From Streptococcus equinus ATCC 9812 (lineage in GTDB: Bacteria; Bacillota; Bacilli; Lactobacillales; Streptococcaceae): 64,000 nt of DNA. Each line of letters starts with the position of its first letter. Within the stretch, counting starts at the first letter, position 1. Position numbers and translations under genes: made by a program. Below are positions 8,729-17,176 of the stretch, one piece after another. The stretch spans positions 102,701 to 166,700 of the forward strand of contig NZ_GL698429.1 in the NCBI RefSeq assembly GCF_000187265.1, written 5' to 3'. A model generated the notes under the pieces. That model was given only the letters and a program-made list of their open reading frames with translations. It made no database searches and was not told where the DNA came from.

Positions 8729-9457
8729 ATGTCAGGACATAATAAATGGGGCAAAATTAAAAACAAAAAAGGTTAAGCAGATGCTAAACGCGGAGCAATT
8801 TTTAATAAATTGTCACGTGAAATTTTTGTAGCTGCTAAAGCTGGTGGTGGCGATCCATCAATGAACGCTAATCTTCGCATGGTTTTGGATAAAGCGCGTG
8901 CGGCTAATATGCCAAAAGATAATATTAACCGTGCTATCAAAAAGGCAACTGATGTTGGCGATACAACAAACTATGATGAAATCACTTATGAAGGCTATGG
9001 GCCTAGTGGGGTAGCTATTCTCGTTCACACACTAACTGACAATAAAAAACGTACAGATGCGAACATGCACACTATTTTCACACGTAATGGTGGTAACATG
9101 GGTTCAACTGGTTCAGTTGCTTACATGTTTGACCGTAAAGGTTACATTGTCATTGACTGTGAAAATTTGGACTTGGACGAAGATAGCATGCTTGAGTTGA
9201 TTTTGGATGCTGGGGCAGAAGATTTGAAAACATCAGATAATGCCTTTGAAATCTTCACTGAACCAAAAGAATTTCCAGCTGTTAAAGAAGATTTGCAAGC
9301 ACAAAATCTTGAATTTGCACAAGATCAACCTAGCATGATTCCACAAGACTAGGTTAACCTTGATGCAGAACAAGCAGATATTTTGGAAACTCTCGTTGAT
9401 AAACTTGAAGATGATGATGATGACGTCCAAGATGTTTACACAAATATGGCAGATTAA
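8729..9457 (+). pseudogene. yebC: yebC-type regulator/translation factor with two in-frame stops
   Basis: Starts at the ATG at 8729 behind GGGAGG and an extended -10 (TGATATAAT, 8695-8703). Translation gives MSGHNKWGKIKNKKG, a TAA at 8774-8776, then 191 coding codons, a TAG at 9350-9352, and 34 further codons to the natural TAA at 9455-9457. There is no frameshift: the full 242-codon frame is preserved apart from the two stops. The body matches the YebC/TACO1 family (KARAANMPKDNINRAIKKA, EGYGPSGVAILVHTLTDN). A start at an internal ATG (8862) would lose the first structural domain. Either the gene is dead or a truncated protein is made. Confidence 0.85.
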
Positions 9458-9461
9458 GAGT

Positions 9462-9496
9462 AAAAAAAGAACTTCGATTTTCGAAGTTCTTTTTTA
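9462..9496. terminator. Bidirectional terminator between yebC and queA
   Basis: AAAAAAAGAACTTCG and CGAAGTTCTTTTTT form a near-perfect hairpin with A and T tracts on either side, serving both converging genes. Confidence 0.85.
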
Positions 9497-9502
9497 AAGT
9501 TA

Positions 9503-10531
9503 TTATTTTACAAACATAGCATCGCCAAAGCTAAAGAAGCGGTAGCGCTCATCGATGGCGTGTTGGTAAGCTTCTAAGACAAATTCACGTCCTGCAAATG
9601 CTGAAACAAGCATGACAAGAGTTGATTTTGGTAAGTGGAAGTTTGTTGAAAAGGCATCAACTACTTTAAATTCGTAACCAGGTTTGATGAAGATGTTTGT
9701 CCAACCGCTATCAGCTTTAATTTCGCCGTTGAATTTTGAACCAATTGTTTCAAGTGTACGGATAGAAGTTGTTCCGACAGCAACGATACGACCGCCAGTA
9801 GCTTTAACATCACGAAGTGTTTGAGCAGCTTCTTCAGATAGACGATAGAATTCTGAGTGCATTTCGTGTTCTTCAACATTGTCAACAGAAACTGGACGGA
9901 ATGTTCCAAGTCCGACGTGCAAAGTAACGTAGACAAGTTTAACACCTTTTGCTTCAATTTTTTCAAGCAATTCTTTGGTGAAGTGAAGTCCAGCAGTTGG
10001 GGCTGCAGCAGAGCCATTTTCTTTGGCATAAACAGTTTGGTAACGATCTGGGTCATCCAATTTTTCGTGAATGTATGGTGGAAGTGGCATTTCACCAAGA
10101 CTTTCCAAAACTTCAAGGAAGATACCGCCGTAATCGAACTCGACGATACGACCACCGTTATCCAATTCTTCGACGACAGTAGCAGTCAAACGTCCATCAC
10201 CGAAAGAAACTTTAGTTCCGACACGAAGACGTTTTGCTGGTTTGGCAAGAACTTCCCATTTATCCCCTTCAGTATTTTTCAAAAGAAGAAGTTCAACGTG
10301 TCCGTGTGTTTCAGGTTTTTCACCATAAAGACGAGCTGGAAGTACGCGAGTATTGTTCATGACAAGTGCATCACCTGGGTTTAGCTCATCAAGAATGTGG
10401 TCAAAATGCGCATCGACCATTTCGTGAGTATTGCGGTCAATAACCAAAAGTTTAGAACTGTCTCGTTTTTCAAGAGGAGTTTGTGCGATTAACTCCTCTG
10501 GTAAATTAAAATCAAAATCGTTGGTATTCAT
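9503..10531 (-). CDS. queA: S-adenosylmethionine:tRNA ribosyltransferase-isomerase
   Basis: Transfers and isomerises the ribosyl part of SAM onto preQ1 in tRNA, forming epoxyqueuosine. The 342-residue length is normal. Family blocks are present from the N-terminus ([20 protein letters not shown]) through [13 protein letters not shown] and [12 protein letters not shown] to the C-terminus ([12 protein letters not shown]). It is a single gene on the minus strand; the start ATG at 10529-10531 has a modest upstream AAGGA. Queuosine precursors must come from elsewhere, as no other queuosine gene is in this window. Confidence 0.95.
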   Translation of the reverse strand: MNTNDFDFNLPEELIAQTPLEKRDSSKLLVIDRNTHEMVDAHFDHILDELNPGDALVMNNTRVLPARLYGEKPETHGHVELLLLKNTEGDKWEVLAKPAKRLRVGTKVSFGDGRLTATVVEELDNGGRIVEFDYGGIFLEVLESLGEMPLPPYIHEKLDDPDRYQTVYAKENGSAAAPTAGLHFTKELLEKIEAKGVKLVYVTLHVGLGTFRPVSVDNVEEHEMHSEFYRLSEEAAQTLRDVKATGGRIVAVGTTSIRTLETIGSKFNGEIKADSGWTNIFIKPGYEFKVVDAFSTNFHLPKSTLVMLVSAFAGREFVLEAYQHAIDERYRFFSFGDAMFVK

Positions 10532-10609
10532 AATATGTCCTTAATAATTATATTCTCAACTTTACATTATAACACGAGAAATCTTTTCCGTCATCTGGTC
10601 GAGTTTTAA

Positions 10610-10638
10610 TTGTAACTATTCTAAAGAGATGTTATAAT
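10610..10638 (+). promoter_or_regulatory. Promoter of the VIT-family gene
   Basis: TTGTAA (10610-10615), 17 bases, TATAAT (10633-10638), about 53 bases before the ATG. Confidence 0.65.
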
Positions 10639-10690
10639 GAAGGCAATTAGGGAAAACGCTTAAAAATTTATGGAAAGTGGTGAAAAATAG

Positions 10691-11197
10691 ATGAAAGAAA
10701 AATTTGGAGATTACGCAAAATCCATCGTCTATGGTGGTATGGATGGTATTGTAACAACCTTTGCGGTTGTTGCTGGTGCGGTCGGTGGAAATCTTGGTAT
10801 CACAGCAATTGTTATACTTGGTTTTTCAAATCTACTAGCTGACGGTTTTTCAATGGCTGTTGGTGATTATCTGAGCTCGACGACTGAAGAATCAGTGGTT
10901 AAGGGAAAAGCCATAAAAAATGCAGGTGCAACATTTGTTTCATTTAACTTTTTTGGTTTGATTCCTCTTTTATCCTATCTTTTGATTAACGTCTTTAGTA
11001 TTTTCAAAGTTCATACTTTTATGATGGCTTGTATTTTAGTATCGCTAGCGCTAACCTTACTTGGATTTGTCAAAGCTTTGATAACAAAGAAAAGCAAATT
11101 CAAGGAAATTTTTAGAACGCTACTGATTGGCTTAATTGCTGCGTTGTTTGCTTATTATGTTGGTGACTTTTTAGGGCAGTTAGCTGGAACTAAATAA
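10691..11197 (+). CDS. Short VIT/CCC1-family membrane protein (predicted metal transporter)
   Basis: A 168-residue membrane protein related to the Fe/Mn vacuolar transporter family. The first helix pair carries the family signatures (YGGMDGIVTTFAVVAGAVGG, FSNLLADGFSMAVGDYLSS). Three further hydrophobic helices follow. Typical members have about 220-230 residues because a cytoplasmic metal-binding helical domain lies between helices 2 and 3. Here only about 20 residues (TTEESVVKGKAIKNAG...) fill that place. The protein is therefore either a natural short subfamily or has lost that domain. Promoter and terminator are both present, so it is likely expressed alone. Confidence 0.75.
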   Translation: MKEKFGDYAKSIVYGGMDGIVTTFAVVAGAVGGNLGITAIVILGFSNLLADGFSMAVGDYLSSTTEESVVKGKAIKNAGATFVSFNFFGLIPLLSYLLINVFSIFKVHTFMMACILVSLALTLLGFVKALITKKSKFKEIFRTLLIGLIAALFAYYVGDFLGQLAGTK

Positions 11198-11203
11198 AAA
11201 ATC

Positions 11204-11233
11204 AAAGTCTGAGATTTGTTCTCAGGCTTTTTT
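11204..11233 (+). terminator. Terminator of the VIT-family gene
   Basis: AAGTCTGAG and CTCAGGCTT arms with a 7-base loop and a T tract. Confidence 0.75.
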
Positions 11234-11245
11234 AGAACATTTTTC

Positions 11246-11299
11246 TTGACAACAATTGGTATATACCATATAATAATTTTAGATAAGCGGTATATACCA
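11246..11299 (+). promoter_or_regulatory. nagB promoter with two palindromic NagR-type (dre) operators
   Basis: TTGACA (11246-11251), 17 bases, TATAAT (11269-11274). The palindrome TGGTATATACCA fills the spacer (11257-11268), and a second copy, CGGTATATACCA, lies at 11288-11299, just after the expected transcript start. Their centres are 31 bp apart, three helical turns. The sequence matches the dre sites bound by GntR-type NagR/DasR proteins, which release DNA on binding GlcN6P or GlcNAc6P. Confidence 0.85.
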
Positions 11300-11328
11300 A
11301 AAACAAAAAGTAAAAATGGGGAAGTGTC

Positions 11329-12033
11329 ATGAAAGTAATTCGTGTTAATAATCAAGTTGAAGGTGGAAAAAAAGCTTTTGAACTGTTGAAAGCGGAAATG
11401 GAAAATGGTATTAAGACACTTGGTCTTGCGACTGGTAGCACACCTTTGTCATTTTATAATGAGCTGGTAAATAGTGACCTTGATTTTTCAGAAATGACAA
11501 GTATTAATCTGGATGAATATGTTGGCTTGGCTGCTGAAAATGACCAAAGTTATCACCATTTTATGCAGGAAAATCTATTCCAATACAAACCTTTCAAGGA
11601 AAGTTTTTTGCCAAATGGTTTAGCTACAGACTTGCAAGCAGAAGCTAAGCATTATGACCAGATTATTGCTGAGCATCTGATTGATTTTCAAATTTTAGGA
11701 ATTGGGCGAAATGGTCATATTGGATTTAACGAGCCAGGGACTCCGTTTGACATGACAACACATATCGTTGATTTAACGCAGGATACGATTGAAGCAAATA
11801 GTCGTTTCTTTGACAGCATGGAAGAAGTGCCAAAACAAGCTATTTCAATGGGAATTCACTCAATCATGCAATCCAAAATGGTTGTTTTAATGGCTTATGG
11901 CAAGGATAAAGCTGATGCTATCAATCAAATGATTAATGGTCCAATCAGCGAAGCTTTGCCAGCAAGCGTTCTTCAAAATCACCCAAATGTTATAGTAATT
12001 GTTGATGAGGCTGCAGCGAGTGAATTAGACTAA
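11329..12033 (+). CDS. nagB: Glucosamine-6-phosphate deaminase
   Basis: Converts glucosamine-6-phosphate to fructose-6-phosphate and ammonia, directing amino sugars into glycolysis. Motifs: [15 protein letters not shown] (phosphate loop), INLDEYVGL (catalytic Asp region) and [15 protein letters not shown] (active-site loop with the catalytic His). The 234-residue length fits the short Gram-positive form lacking the allosteric C-terminus of E. coli NagB. Two NagR-type palindromes in the promoter predict induction by amino sugars. Confidence 0.95.
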   Translation: MKVIRVNNQVEGGKKAFELLKAEMENGIKTLGLATGSTPLSFYNELVNSDLDFSEMTSINLDEYVGLAAENDQSYHHFMQENLFQYKPFKESFLPNGLATDLQAEAKHYDQIIAEHLIDFQILGIGRNGHIGFNEPGTPFDMTTHIVDLTQDTIEANSRFFDSMEEVPKQAISMGIHSIMQSKMVVLMAYGKDKADAINQMINGPISEALPASVLQNHPNVIVIVDEAAASELD

Positions 12034-12053
12034 AAAATTGCTTCAGAACATGG

Positions 12054-12059
12054 TAAAAT
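12054..12059 (+). promoter_or_regulatory. Extended -10 directly before the rsuA-type gene (leaderless start)
   Basis: TGGTAAAAT ends at 12059; the ATG is at 12066, six bases later. The short GGAG between them lies where transcription would just be starting, so it is unlikely to work as a ribosome site. Confidence 0.5.
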
Positions 12060-12065
12060 AGGAGC

Positions 12066-12782
12066 ATGCGTTTAGATAAATTATTAGGACAAGCGGGATT
12101 TGGCTCTCGAAATCAAGTCAAAAAGCTCATCAGAAGTCGTCAAGTTTATGTGGATGGCAGGTTAGCTGAGGCAGACAATTTGAATGTTGAGCCAAGTCTG
12201 CAAGAGATAACTGTTTCGGGCAAACAGGTTACACTATCTACAGAAAAATATTTCATTTTAAATAAGCCAGCGGGTGTTGTTTCTGCGGTTTCTGATAAGG
12301 AACATCAGACGGTGATTGATTTGATTGTAGAATCCGACCGAGTGCCAAAACTCTACCCAGTTGGAAGATTAGACCGCGACACGGAAGGGTTTCTTCTGAT
12401 TACTAATAACGGTCCACTTGGCTACCGCATGCTTCATCCAAAATACCATGTCACAAAGACTTATTACGTCGAAGTTAATGGACGCTTAGCAGATGATACG
12501 CCAGCATTTTTTGAAAATGGGGTGACCTTTGATGATGGAACAGTTTGTAAACCTGCGAAACTTGAGATTATCGAATCAAGTTCTGAAAAAAGCTCTGCTT
12601 ATATCACGATTGCAGAAGGAAAATTTCATCAGGTTAAGAAAATGTTTTTAGCTTATGGCGTCAAGGTGACCTACCTCAAACGAATGACCTTTGGTGAATT
12701 TGAACTTGGCGATTTACCAACAGGACACTATCGTGAACTAACTATAAATGAAAAAGAAATCTTGAAAAATTATTTGGATTAA
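12066..12782 (+). CDS. Small-subunit rRNA pseudouridine synthase (RsuA/RluB family)
   Basis: Isomerises uridine in rRNA. The N-terminal S4 RNA-binding domain (MRLDKLLGQAGFGSRNQVKKLI) is followed by the catalytic domain with GRLDRDTEGFLLITN, whose Asp is the nucleophile. The 238-residue length and missing C-terminal extension favour the RsuA class (16S U516). The start sits only six bases after a -10 element, so the mRNA may be leaderless. Its terminator tail joins the coiA CinBox. Confidence 0.85.
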   Translation: MRLDKLLGQAGFGSRNQVKKLIRSRQVYVDGRLAEADNLNVEPSLQEITVSGKQVTLSTEKYFILNKPAGVVSAVSDKEHQTVIDLIVESDRVPKLYPVGRLDRDTEGFLLITNNGPLGYRMLHPKYHVTKTYYVEVNGRLADDTPAFFENGVTFDDGTVCKPAKLEIIESSSEKSSAYITIAEGKFHQVKKMFLAYGVKVTYLKRMTFGEFELGDLPTGHYRELTINEKEILKNYLD

Positions 12783-12806
12783 TCCAAAGTTTTTCAGGAT
12801 TTTTTC
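12780..12806 (+). terminator. Weak terminator of the rsuA-type gene, fused to the coiA promoter
   Basis: AATCC and GGATT arms enclose an AT-rich loop, followed by a T tract that is also the T stretch of the downstream CinBox. Confidence 0.5.
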
Positions 12807-12811
12807 GAATA
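12804..12811 (+). promoter_or_regulatory. CinBox (ComX/SigX -10 element) of coiA
   Basis: TTCGAATA after a T run is identical to the comEA element. It ends 19 bases before the coiA ATG, which has its own AGGAGG. Confidence 0.8.
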
Positions 12812-12830
12812 ATAAAATAGGAGGTTTACT

Positions 12831-13793
12831 ATGCTGTCTGCGCTTGATGAAAATGGGAAATTAGTTTCTTTGTTAGATGAAATCCCGAAACGGCAAGATT
12901 TTTGCTGTCCGGCTTGTCACTCACCAGTTCGTCTCAAAAATGGTACGGTCATGCGAGTGCATTTTGCTCATGTCTCTTTAGAAAATTGTGATTTTTACAG
13001 TGAAAATGAAAGCAGCGAGCACCTAAGGTTAAAATCGGAGCTATATCGCAGCATTTCACGAACAGACGAAGTTGTTATCGAAAAGATTTTGCCTGAACTA
13101 GGGCAGTCGGCAGATTTATTTGTGAATGATAAGCTAGCTCTTGAGGTGCAGTGCTCACGTTTATCCGAAAAACGACTTAGACAACGAACGATTTCATATC
13201 AAAATGCAGGCTATTCTGTCCTCTGGCTTTTAGGTGAGAAATTATGGCTTCGTCATCATTTAACGCCACTACATCGCCAGTTCCTTTATTTTTCGCAGAA
13301 TATGGGCTTTCACATGTGGGAATTAGACTTAAAGAAATCGGAGATACGGCTTAATTATCTTATTTATGAGGATTTGCATGGGCGGGTTCATTATTTGACA
13401 AAGTCGTGTGCTTTTTCGGCTGATGTCATGGCATTTTTACGACTTCCTTATCAAAGACAGACTTTGTCTGCATATCAAGTCACTCAAGATTCAAAGATAA
13501 CATCTTACATTCAAAAGCAGCTCATCGCTCGAAATTCTCGTTGGTTAAAACGTCAAGAAGAGGCTTATCTAAAAGGAAAAAATCTCCTTACTCAATCTTT
13601 GTCGGAATTTTATCCGCAAGTGAAACCACCTGAATTTAAGGAAGGATTTTGTCAGATTAAGCAGGATTTGACAGCATTTTACAAGACTTTTGAGGATTAT
13701 TATCAAAATCAAGGACAAAAACGAATTCAAACGCTTTACCCACCAGCATATTATGGTAGAATGGTTAATAATGCCCAGAAAAGGAGAAAATGA
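12831..13793 (+). CDS. coiA: Competence protein CoiA
   Basis: Late competence protein needed after DNA uptake, acting with RecA and DprA on incoming single strands. The N-terminus has a zinc-finger-like [15 protein letters not shown] and HFAH motif. The nuclease-like core is near residues 55-130, with [18 protein letters not shown] and [18 protein letters not shown] blocks. The length of 320 residues is normal. A CinBox lies upstream and the stop overlaps the pepF start (ATGATG at 13790-13795), so pepF may be partly co-expressed during competence. Confidence 0.88.
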   Translation: MLSALDENGKLVSLLDEIPKRQDFCCPACHSPVRLKNGTVMRVHFAHVSLENCDFYSENESSEHLRLKSELYRSISRTDEVVIEKILPELGQSADLFVNDKLALEVQCSRLSEKRLRQRTISYQNAGYSVLWLLGEKLWLRHHLTPLHRQFLYFSQNMGFHMWELDLKKSEIRLNYLIYEDLHGRVHYLTKSCAFSADVMAFLRLPYQRQTLSAYQVTQDSKITSYIQKQLIARNSRWLKRQEEAYLKGKNLLTQSLSEFYPQVKPPEFKEGFCQIKQDLTAFYKTFEDYYQNQGQKRIQTLYPPAYYGRMVNNAQKRRK

Positions 13794-15595
13794 TGTCAGA
13801 TAATCGTAGTCATATTGATGAAAAGTATAAATGGGATTTGAGTACTGTCTTTGCGACAGATGATGCTTGGGAAGAAGCACTAGCTAAGCTTGATTCAGAT
13901 TTAGAAGATGCTAAAAAATTTAAAGGGCACTTGATTGAATCAAGTAAGACTTTGCTCGATATCACTGAAAGTTATCTTGAATTGTCACGCCGCTTGGAAA
14001 AAGTTTATGGCTATGCGTCAATGAAAAATGACCAAGATACAACAGTTGCTAAATACCAAGAATTTGAAGCAAAAGCAACAACACTTTACGCCAAATACAG
14101 CGAAGTTTTTGCATTTTATGAACCAGAATTGATGCAATTATCTCAAGATGATTTCGCTAAATTCGTGACTGAAACACCAGCACTTTCAGCTTATGCTCAT
14201 TTCTTTGAAAAACTTTTCAAACGTCAAGCGCACGTCTTGTCACAAAAAGAAGAAGAGCTGCTAGCAGGTGCTCACGAAATCTTTGGTGCAGCTGGAGAGA
14301 CTTTTGAAATTTTAGATAATGCTGACATTGTCTTTCCTGTTGTTTTGGATGATGAGGGCAATGAAGTTCAACTAACACATGGTAACTTCATCAGTCTTTT
14401 GGAATCAAAAAATCGCGATGTTCGAAAAGCGGCTTACGAGGCTATGTATGCTACATACGAACAATATCAACATACTTATGCCAAAACACTTCAAACTAAT
14501 GTAAAAGTTCATAACTTTGATGCGCGTGTTCACCATTTCAAATCAGCGCGTGAAGCAGCACTTTCAGCAAACTTCATTCCTGAATCTGTCTACGATACTT
14601 TGATTGAACGCGTGAATGCACACTTGTCATTGCTTCATCGCTATGTGGAACTTCGTAAGAAAGTTCTTAAACTTGATGATTTGAAAATGTATGATATTCA
14701 TACACCTTTGTCTGAAATGGATATGAGTTTCACTTACGAGGAAGCTTTAAAAAAAGCAGAGGAGGTTTTGTCTGTCTTTGGTAAAGATTATTCAGAACGT
14801 GTTCATCGAGCTTTCACAGAACGCTGGATTGACGTTCATGTCAACAAAGGAAAACGTTCAGGAGCTTATTCTGGTGGGGCTTATGATACAAATGCCTTTA
14901 TGCTATTGAACTGGCAAGATACACTTGATAATCTTTTTACTTTGGTACACGAAACAGGGCATAGCCTTCATTCTACTTTTACGCGTGAAACTCAACCATA
15001 CGTTTACGGTGATTACAGCATTTTCTTGGCTGAAATTGCTTCAACGACGAATGAAAATATTTTAACAGAAACACTCTTAAAAGAAGTTGATGATGACAAA
15101 GCACGCTTTGCAATTTTGAATCACTACTTGGACGGTTTCAAAGGGACTATTTTCCGTCAAGCACAATTTGCTGAATTTGAAGATATTATCCATAAAGCTG
15201 ACCAAAATGGTGAAGTTTTGACGAGTGAATACCTCAATGGTATTTATGCTGACTTAAATGAAAAATACTACGGACTCAGCAAAGAAGATAATCCAGAAAT
15301 TCAATACGAATGGGCACGCATTCCGCATTTCTACTATAATTATTATGTTTATCAATATGCGACAGGTTTTGCGGCAGCAAGTTATCTAGCTGACAAAGTA
15401 GTTCACGGTACATCAGATGACATTAACCGTTACCTTGATTATCTCAAGGCTGGTAATTCTGATTATCCGTTAAATGTGATTAAAAAAGCTGGTGTGGACA
15501 TGACAAGCAGTGATTATTTGGATGCTGCATTCAAGATTTTTGAAGAACGTCTAAATGAATTAGAAACTTTGGTTGAAAAAGGTCTACATTTATAA
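13790..15595 (+). CDS. pepF: Oligoendopeptidase F (M3 family)
   Basis: Cytoplasmic zinc metallopeptidase that cuts medium-sized peptides. The zinc motif HETGHSLH is visible near residue 385, followed by the third-ligand region [11 protein letters not shown]. The 601-residue length is typical. Two in-phase ATGs (13790 and 13793) follow AAGGAG; either could serve, and the second is better spaced. It overlaps coiA by 4 bases or 1 base, indicating translational coupling. A 12-bp hairpin lies just downstream. Confidence 0.93.
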   Translation: MMSDNRSHIDEKYKWDLSTVFATDDAWEEALAKLDSDLEDAKKFKGHLIESSKTLLDITESYLELSRRLEKVYGYASMKNDQDTTVAKYQEFEAKATTLYAKYSEVFAFYEPELMQLSQDDFAKFVTETPALSAYAHFFEKLFKRQAHVLSQKEEELLAGAHEIFGAAGETFEILDNADIVFPVVLDDEGNEVQLTHGNFISLLESKNRDVRKAAYEAMYATYEQYQHTYAKTLQTNVKVHNFDARVHHFKSAREAALSANFIPESVYDTLIERVNAHLSLLHRYVELRKKVLKLDDLKMYDIHTPLSEMDMSFTYEEALKKAEEVLSVFGKDYSERVHRAFTERWIDVHVNKGKRSGAYSGGAYDTNAFMLLNWQDTLDNLFTLVHETGHSLHSTFTRETQPYVYGDYSIFLAEIASTTNENILTETLLKEVDDDKARFAILNHYLDGFKGTIFRQAQFAEFEDIIHKADQNGEVLTSEYLNGIYADLNEKYYGLSKEDNPEIQYEWARIPHFYYNYYVYQYATGFAAASYLADKVVHGTSDDINRYLDYLKAGNSDYPLNVIKKAGVDMTSSDYLDAAFKIFEERLNELETLVEKGLHL

Positions 15596-15602
15596 AAAGA
15601 CT

Positions 15603-15633
15603 GATGAGGTTGGATAAAATCCAACCTCATTAT
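15603..15633 (+). terminator. Strong hairpin after pepF
   Basis: ATGAGGTTGGAT and ATCCAACCTCAT are perfect 12-base arms around AAA. Only a poor T tract follows and a TATAAT (about 15635-15640) abuts it. It may slow or stabilise transcripts as much as terminate them. Confidence 0.6.
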
Positions 15634-15667
15634 GTTATAATGGAAAAAATTTGGAGGTGTTGATTGG

Positions 15668-15742
15668 ATGTCTGACCAATTGACTATTGATTTAGAAAAT
15701 GGGCATTGTTTGGCTCGTTATTGGATTAGATTGGAGAAATAG
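15668..15742 (+). CDS. 24-codon ORF upstream of the HAD phosphatase
   Basis: ATG at 15668 with a strong GGAGGTG nine bases upstream, ending at the TAG at 15740-15742, one base before the phosphatase TTG. The peptide begins MSDQLTIDLENGHC and ends RLEK. It is not recognised. The close fit (strong ribosome site here, weak TTG start for the next gene) suggests a leader that couples translation. It may instead be the remnant of a longer N-terminus. No experimental family is known to me. Confidence 0.4.
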   Translation: MSDQLTIDLENGHCLARYWIRLEK

Positions 15743-15743
15743 T

Positions 15744-16355
15744 TTGACAACATTTATTTGGGACTTTGATGGGACTTTGGTTGATTCTTATGAGGCAATC
15801 GGCGAGGCTCTGAAGGTTACTTATGCGCATTATGGCTTAACTTTTGATGAAGAATGGGTGATGGATTTTATTATCAAAGAATCTGTAAAAGCTCTCTTGT
15901 ATCAAGTGGCAGCACAGGAGCAGTTGGATTTTGAAGAGTTATCAAGTTTCTTTAAAAAAGAACAAGAAGCGCGTGACCATATGATTAAGCCTATGCCTAA
16001 CTTAGCTTGTGTGCTTAAAGCAACGTGGCAAAAAGGGATTCAGCATTTTATTTACACGCATAAGGGTATAACGGCAAATAATGTCTTAGAGAGACTAGAT
16101 GTTCGAAAATATTTCACAGAAGTAGTGACTTCAGCAAATGGCTTTGCTCGCAAACCACATCCAGAAGCGATTGAATATCTTGTTGAAAAATATGGTTTAG
16201 ACAAAGCAAGTACTTATTATGTCGGTGACCGTCGTATTGATGTGGAAGCAGCTGAAAATGCAGGTGTCAAGTCAATCAATCTTGGTCAGCCAGATTCAAA
16301 AAATAATCAGAAGATAGCTAACTTATCAGAACTTATCACACTTTTTAAGGTGTAA
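15744..16355 (+). CDS. HAD-family phosphatase (phosphoglycolate phosphatase-like)
   Basis: Haloacid dehalogenase hydrolase of subfamily I. Motif I is WDFDGTLVDS with the nucleophilic Asp, motif II is the YTHKG region, motif III is the Lys in GFARKPHPEAIEYL, and motif IV is YVGDRRIDVEAAENAG. The frame is open from 15699. GGAG at 15732-15735, and the family start just before TFIWDFDG, favour the TTG at 15744 (203 residues). The substrate is unknown; relatives dephosphorylate small sugar phosphates or 2-phosphoglycolate. It lies between pepF and an O-methyltransferase. Confidence 0.85.
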   Translation: MTTFIWDFDGTLVDSYEAIGEALKVTYAHYGLTFDEEWVMDFIIKESVKALLYQVAAQEQLDFEELSSFFKKEQEARDHMIKPMPNLACVLKATWQKGIQHFIYTHKGITANNVLERLDVRKYFTEVVTSANGFARKPHPEAIEYLVEKYGLDKASTYYVGDRRIDVEAAENAGVKSINLGQPDSKNNQKIANLSELITLFKV

Positions 16356-16393
16356 AAGAAAAGCTAAGTATTCACATCGACTTTATTTTGCTA

Positions 16394-16399
16394 TATAAT
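16394..16399 (+). promoter_or_regulatory. -10 element directly before the O-methyltransferase (leaderless start)
   Basis: TATAAT ends at 16399 and the ATG begins at 16407, seven bases later, with no ribosome-binding sequence of note between (AAGAGTT). Confidence 0.55.
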
Positions 16400-16406
16400 A
16401 AGAGTT

Positions 16407-17108
16407 ATGGTTAAATCATATTCAAAAACAGCAAATCACAATATGCGACGCCCCGTTGTTAAAGAGGGAATTTTGCGTTACATGCGAACACGTCAAAAAC
16501 AAAACGATGGTTTTTTAGCTGAATTAGAAGCTTTTGCGCATCAAGAAAATATTCCAATTATTCAGCACGAAGTTGTGGCTTATTTCCGATTTTTAATGCA
16601 AACAATGCAACCTAAGAATATTTTGGAAATCGGTACAGCAATTGGATTTTCAGCATTATTGATGGCAGAAAATGCACCAGAAGCTAAAATTACTACTCTA
16701 GACCGTAATCCAGAAATGATTGCTTTTGCGAAAGAAAATTTTGCAAAATACGACACACGTAATCAGATTACTTTGGTTGAAGGTGACGCGGTCGACACAT
16801 TGTCAACACTTGAAGATGAGTACGATTTTGTTTTCATGGATTCAGCAAAATCAAAATATATCGTTTTCTTGCCAGAAGTATTAAAACGCTTAAAAGTTGG
16901 TGGTGTCGTCGTCTTTGATGATGTCTTCCAAGGTGGAGACATTGTCAAACCTATCGAAGAAGTGCGGCGCGGTCAGCGAACAATTTACCGTGGTCTTCAA
17001 CATCTTTTTGATTCAACACTAGACAATCCAAACTTGACAGCAACCTTGTTGCCACTTAGCGATGGTTTGCTAATGCTTCGAAAAAATGCAGAAGACGTAG
17101 AACTGTAA
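16407..17108 (+). CDS. O-methyltransferase, TrmR/YrrM-like
   Basis: SAM-dependent class I methyltransferase of the catechol-O-methyltransferase type. Motif I is ILEIGTAIGFSALLMAE, the acidic ribose-binding residue is in ITTLDRNPEM, and the metal-binding Asp is in DFVFMDSAKSKY with VVFDDVFQGGD downstream. The family member in Bacillus (TrmR) methylates 5-hydroxyuridine in tRNA wobble positions; transfer of that role here is inference. It is 233 residues, with an apparently leaderless start, and followed by prsA as in other streptococci. Confidence 0.8.
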   Translation: MVKSYSKTANHNMRRPVVKEGILRYMRTRQKQNDGFLAELEAFAHQENIPIIQHEVVAYFRFLMQTMQPKNILEIGTAIGFSALLMAENAPEAKITTLDRNPEMIAFAKENFAKYDTRNQITLVEGDAVDTLSTLEDEYDFVFMDSAKSKYIVFLPEVLKRLKVGGVVVFDDVFQGGDIVKPIEEVRRGQRTIYRGLQHLFDSTLDNPNLTATLLPLSDGLLMLRKNAEDVEL

Positions 17109-17176
17109 AATTAAGCAATATTTAAGTTAATGTGATATACTAATGGGGTTAAAGACAAATTAAGGAGTTAATATCA

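Noticed and set aside
9857..10384. A 175-codon plus-strand frame opposite queA
   Set aside because: Shadow of the conserved queA gene; low-complexity aromatic composition and no promoter.
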